The translations under genes and the position numbers were made by a program. A stretch of DNA of 33,968 nucleotides from positions 1-33,968 of the forward strand of contig PUOQ01000075.1 in assembly GCA_003552785.1 (NCBI GenBank), given 5' to 3'. The notes below the pieces were generated by a model that made no database searches, was not told the origin of the DNA, and was given only the letters and a program-made list of their open reading frames with translations. This document shows, piece by piece, positions 31,492 through 33,968 of the stretch. This DNA comes from Dehalococcoidia bacterium. GTDB lineage: Bacteria; Chloroflexota; Dehalococcoidia; Dehalococcoidales; CSSed11-197. Numbering within the stretch: position 1 is the stretch's first letter; the number at the start of each line of letters is the position of its first letter.

Positions 31492-32061
31492 ATGACTTCC
31501 AAGGTTATTTTAAACAATGAAGATATTCGACGTACTCTTGCACGGATGGCACATGAAATCATCGAAAACAACAAGAACCTGAACAATATAATTTTGGTTG
31601 GGATGCGCACACGAGGCGTTCCAATTGCTCAGAGGCTGGCAGACAATATTAAATCATATGAGGGAATTGTGATCCCCGTTGGCGTACTTGATTTTAGTTT
31701 ATACCGGGACGACCTTGCCTCGCGCAATTTTTATCCTGTGGTGCGCCAGACAAGAATCCCTGCCAGCATTGATGATAGTGTAGTCATCCTGGTTGATGAC
31801 GTGTTATATACTGGCCGAAGCGCCCGGGCGGCAATGGATGCCCTTATAGATCTTGGCCGCCCTGCTGCCATCAAACTGGCTGTACTTGTTGACCGCGGCC
31901 ATAGAGAGTTGCCCCTAAGAGCTGATTATGTAGGTAAGAATATACCCAGTGCTCACAGTGAAGAAATCAAGGTGCGGCTTCTAGAAGTTGATGGTATCGA
32001 CCAGGTATTGATTGAAAAAACCAGCCCTGGAGCAGAGGTGAACACAGATGCGGCAGTTTAA
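31492..32061 (+). CDS. pyrR: PyrR attenuation regulator / uracil phosphoribosyltransferase
   Basis: The protein has 189 residues. The PRPP loop VILVDDVLYTGRSARAAMDAL is clear, as are MRTRGVPIAQRLAD and the LDFSLYRDDL segment of PyrR. It binds pyr leader RNA when UMP is high and promotes termination. Many members also have weak uracil phosphoribosyltransferase activity. The leader of its own gene carries the matching hairpin and terminator, so it controls its own operon. It overlaps pyrB by 14 bp, indicating coupled translation. Confidence 0.96.
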   Translation: MTSKVILNNEDIRRTLARMAHEIIENNKNLNNIILVGMRTRGVPIAQRLADNIKSYEGIVIPVGVLDFSLYRDDLASRNFYPVVRQTRIPASIDDSVVILVDDVLYTGRSARAAMDALIDLGRPAAIKLAVLVDRGHRELPLRADYVGKNIPSAHSEEIKVRLLEVDGIDQVLIEKTSPGAEVNTDAAV

Positions 32062-33031
32062 CACCACTCCAACGCACAATATTGACGCAGAAATTAACTG
32101 GAGCCGCAGGCATCTTCTTGATATTGATTCGTTTTCCAGGGATGAATTTAATTACGTTACAAATACCGCTTTGGCCATGCAGGAAATACTCACCCGCCCC
32201 ATTAAGAAAGTACCAGCCCTCAGGGGTAAAACTATAGTTACCCTATTTTATGAGCCAAGCACCAGAACAAGGGGCTCGTTTGAGCTAGCAGCCAAACATT
32301 TGAGTGCCGATGTTGTTAACCTGTCGCCGCCGGCCAGCAGTATAACCAAAGGTGAAAATCTGCGGGATACCCTGCGCACTCTTGAAGTAATGGGTGCTGA
32401 TACCATAATATTGCGGCATCATATGGCAGGAGCTCCTCATTTTGCTGCCAGGCACGCAAAATCTTGCATAATTAACGCTGGCGATGGCTGGCACGCACAC
32501 CCTACCCAGACCTTACTGGATATATATACAATTCAAAAATACAAGAAAAATGTTGAAGGGTTAAAAATCGTTATCCTGGGTGACAGCCGGCACAGCAGAG
32601 TAGCCAGGTCAAATATTTCTGGCTTAACCCGGATGGGTGCCTATATTACACTTTGTGGTCCACCAACCCTGCTCCCTTTTTCGATTGGTCGCAATGATTC
32701 AGTCCAATCAATGCTTAAGGTCGAGCTCGATATCAACAAAGCATTGGACGGAGCTGATGTTGTTATTGCCCTTCGCATTCAAAAAGAAAGGCAGAAAGCC
32801 GGATTGATACCCGGCATTGAAGAATATATATCCGGATACCAGCTTACCGGCCACCGATTGAAGCAGGCCAAGCCGGACGCCATTGTTATGCACCCTGGAC
32901 CGGTGAACGAAGATATTGAAATTTCCATGGAGGTCGTTCGCTGCTCGCAGTCTGTTATTGATGAACAGGTTGCAAATGGTATTGCGATAAGGATGGCAAT
33001 TTTGTACCTGATTAACAGAGGTAATGGATAA
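32048..33031 (+). CDS. pyrB: Aspartate carbamoyltransferase catalytic subunit
   Basis: The protein has 327 residues, typical for the catalytic chain. Carbamoyl phosphate site STRTRGSFELAAK, HPTQTLLDIYT, ILGDSRHSRVARS and HPGPVNED are all present. It joins carbamoyl phosphate to aspartate in the first committed step of pyrimidine synthesis. The 80s-loop Ser/Lys segment (PPASSITKGENLRDTLRT) is intact. No regulatory pyrI is beside it. It overlaps pyrR by 14 bp and pyrC by one base (TAATG). Confidence 0.96.
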   Translation: MRQFNTTPTHNIDAEINWSRRHLLDIDSFSRDEFNYVTNTALAMQEILTRPIKKVPALRGKTIVTLFYEPSTRTRGSFELAAKHLSADVVNLSPPASSITKGENLRDTLRTLEVMGADTIILRHHMAGAPHFAARHAKSCIINAGDGWHAHPTQTLLDIYTIQKYKKNVEGLKIVILGDSRHSRVARSNISGLTRMGAYITLCGPPTLLPFSIGRNDSVQSMLKVELDINKALDGADVVIALRIQKERQKAGLIPGIEEYISGYQLTGHRLKQAKPDAIVMHPGPVNEDIEISMEVVRCSQSVIDEQVANGIAIRMAILYLINRGNG

Positions 33032-33968
33032 TGAGCGGTGAATTACTAATCAAAGGGGGGAGGATAATCGATCCTTCCCAAAACTTAGATACAACTGGTG
33101 ATTTACTGGTAAATAATGGGGTAATTATTGATATTATCAACAACAATGATTATGAGCCATTGGATAATGTTATTGATGCCTCCGGAATGATAGTAAGTCC
33201 CGGATTTATTGATTTGCACTGCCATTTGCGCCAACCCGGATTTGAGCAAAAAGAAACAATTGAAACCGGTTCACGGGCCGCAGCTAAAGGTGGGTTCACC
33301 ACCATATGCTGCATGCCAAATACTTCACCAGCAATCGATAGTGCTTCTGTTGCTGCCCATATTATCAAACTCGCCAGCCAATACTCAGATATCAGAGTAA
33401 TTCCTATTGGTTGCATAAGCAAAAACAGGCACGGAAAAGAGCTGGCTCCAATGATGGAGCTCTTACATGCAGGAGTCTGTGCTTTCAGCGATGATGGCCA
33501 TCCTGTTTTAAGCTCCAACCTGATGTTAAGGGCAATGGAATATGCCCTGCTTACTGGATTGCCCATCGTTGAACATTGTGAAGATCTTGAAATTTCTGCT
33601 GAAGGGCAAATGAACGAAGGGTACCTGTCTGATAAGCTTGGCCTGCCAGGCATACCAACTATTGCTGAAGAAATACATGTCGGCCGGGACATAAAATTGG
33701 CAGAGTATACCGGTGCCCACCTGCATATCGCACATGTTTCTACATCAGGGAGTGTAGAAATAATCCGGCAGGCAAAGACAAGGGGCGTCAAAGTTACTGC
33801 CGAGGTAACACCGCACCATCTTACATTGACCGAGGAGGCCGTTGGTGACTATGATACCAACGCTAAAGTTAGCCCTCCTTTGAGAACGTTGCATGATGTG
33901 GAAGCGCTTATCGAAGGCGTTAAGGATGGTACTATTGATATTATCGCTACGGATCATGCTCCACACAC
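33031..33968 (+). CDS. pyrC: Dihydroorotase, 3' end beyond the window
   Basis: The partial frame of 312 residues starts at ATG 33031, overlapping the pyrB stop by one base, with no stop before the edge. It is a metal-dependent amidohydrolase that closes carbamoyl-aspartate to dihydroorotate. Metal and substrate motifs seen: DLHCHLRQPGFEQKE, MPNTSPAIDS, FSDDGHPV, PIVEHCEDLE, HIAHVSTSGS, EVTPHHLTL and ATDHAPH. In place of the carbamylated lysine it has Asp in FSDDG, as in type I dihydroorotases of the Bacillus/Aquifex kind. The sequence cuts off around the final active-site His (DHAPH). Confidence 0.96.
   Translation, partial: MSGELLIKGGRIIDPSQNLDTTGDLLVNNGVIIDIINNNDYEPLDNVIDASGMIVSPGFIDLHCHLRQPGFEQKETIETGSRAAAKGGFTTICCMPNTSPAIDSASVAAHIIKLASQYSDIRVIPIGCISKNRHGKELAPMMELLHAGVCAFSDDGHPVLSSNLMLRAMEYALLTGLPIVEHCEDLEISAEGQMNEGYLSDKLGLPGIPTIAEEIHVGRDIKLAEYTGAHLHIAHVSTSGSVEIIRQAKTRGVKVTAEVTPHHLTLTEEAVGDYDTNAKVSPPLRTLHDVEALIEGVKDGTIDIIATDHAPH

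Noticed and set aside
33150..33791. Minus-strand ORF of 213 codons over pyrC
   Set aside because: Antisense shadow. pyrC has all dihydroorotase motifs on the plus strand.
1..33968. CRISPR array or replication origin
   Set aside because: No regularly spaced direct repeats, Cas-like genes, DnaA-box clusters or dnaA/dnaN neighbours were seen.

Overview
The window looks like a chromosomal segment of an uncultured, probably anaerobic bacterium, most likely Chloroflexota of the Dehalococcoidia type. This placement is an inference. It rests on the riboflavin block (ribD-ribE-ribBA-ribH), a PyrR-controlled pyrR-pyrB-pyrC operon, a VLRF1-type release factor behind mutS2, several Tat or lipoprotein-type exported redox proteins, and moderate AT-rich base composition. 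The first ~120 bases are much richer in GC and encode the end of an unrelated class V aminotransferase. They are best read as an assembly chimera.

Layout. (1) 1-3256, minus strand: a small zinc-ribbon protein, mutS2 and a VLRF1 peptidyl-tRNA hydrolase-like gene, a likely ribosome-rescue operon. (2) 3426-4585: two divergent diheme c-type lipoproteins on low-complexity stalks around an AT-rich control region. (3) 4730-9240: a MEDS/PAS histidine kinase, an OmpR-type regulator, a stand-alone receiver with a damaged acidic pocket, and a small ribbon-helix-helix-like protein. (4) 9361-13522: a PaoABC-like exported molybdenum hydroxylase (Tat-lipoprotein 2Fe-2S subunit carrying a C2H2 finger, molybdopterin subunit, FAD/4Fe-4S subunit), followed by a four-helix membrane protein and an unrecognised 368-residue protein. 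(5) 15390-21944, plus strand, visibly richer in GC: a compact biosynthetic cluster with an E1/ThiF-like adenylyltransferase, a double-hotdog dehydratase, an acyl carrier protein, a FabF-like ketosynthase, a FabG-like ketoreductase, a second E1-like protein that has lost its ATP-site motifs, and a UGT-like glycosyltransferase. This is the strongest candidate for an undescribed system. (6) 22139-23772: an IS3-family orfA relic, tRNA-Val(GAC), bioY, a small CxxC protein and a free EF-Tu domain-2-like protein. (7) 23775-27217, minus: riboflavin biosynthesis. (8) 27320-28952, plus: lepB, pyrE, trmO. (9) 29003-31252, minus: a UvrD/PcrA helicase. (10) 31334-33968, plus: promoter, PyrR-binding hairpin, terminator, pyrR, pyrB and a truncated pyrC.

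How the parts may work together (inference). The exported molybdenum hydroxylase oxidises a small extracytoplasmic substrate. It may pass electrons to the neighbouring heme lipoproteins, under control of the MEDS kinase. The lipid-like cluster would build a reduced or unsaturated acyl chain on its ACP (no enoyl reductase or acyltransferase is present), activate a carboxyl group with the E1/pseudo-E1 pair, and glycosylate the product. Flanking regions are ordinary housekeeping genes.
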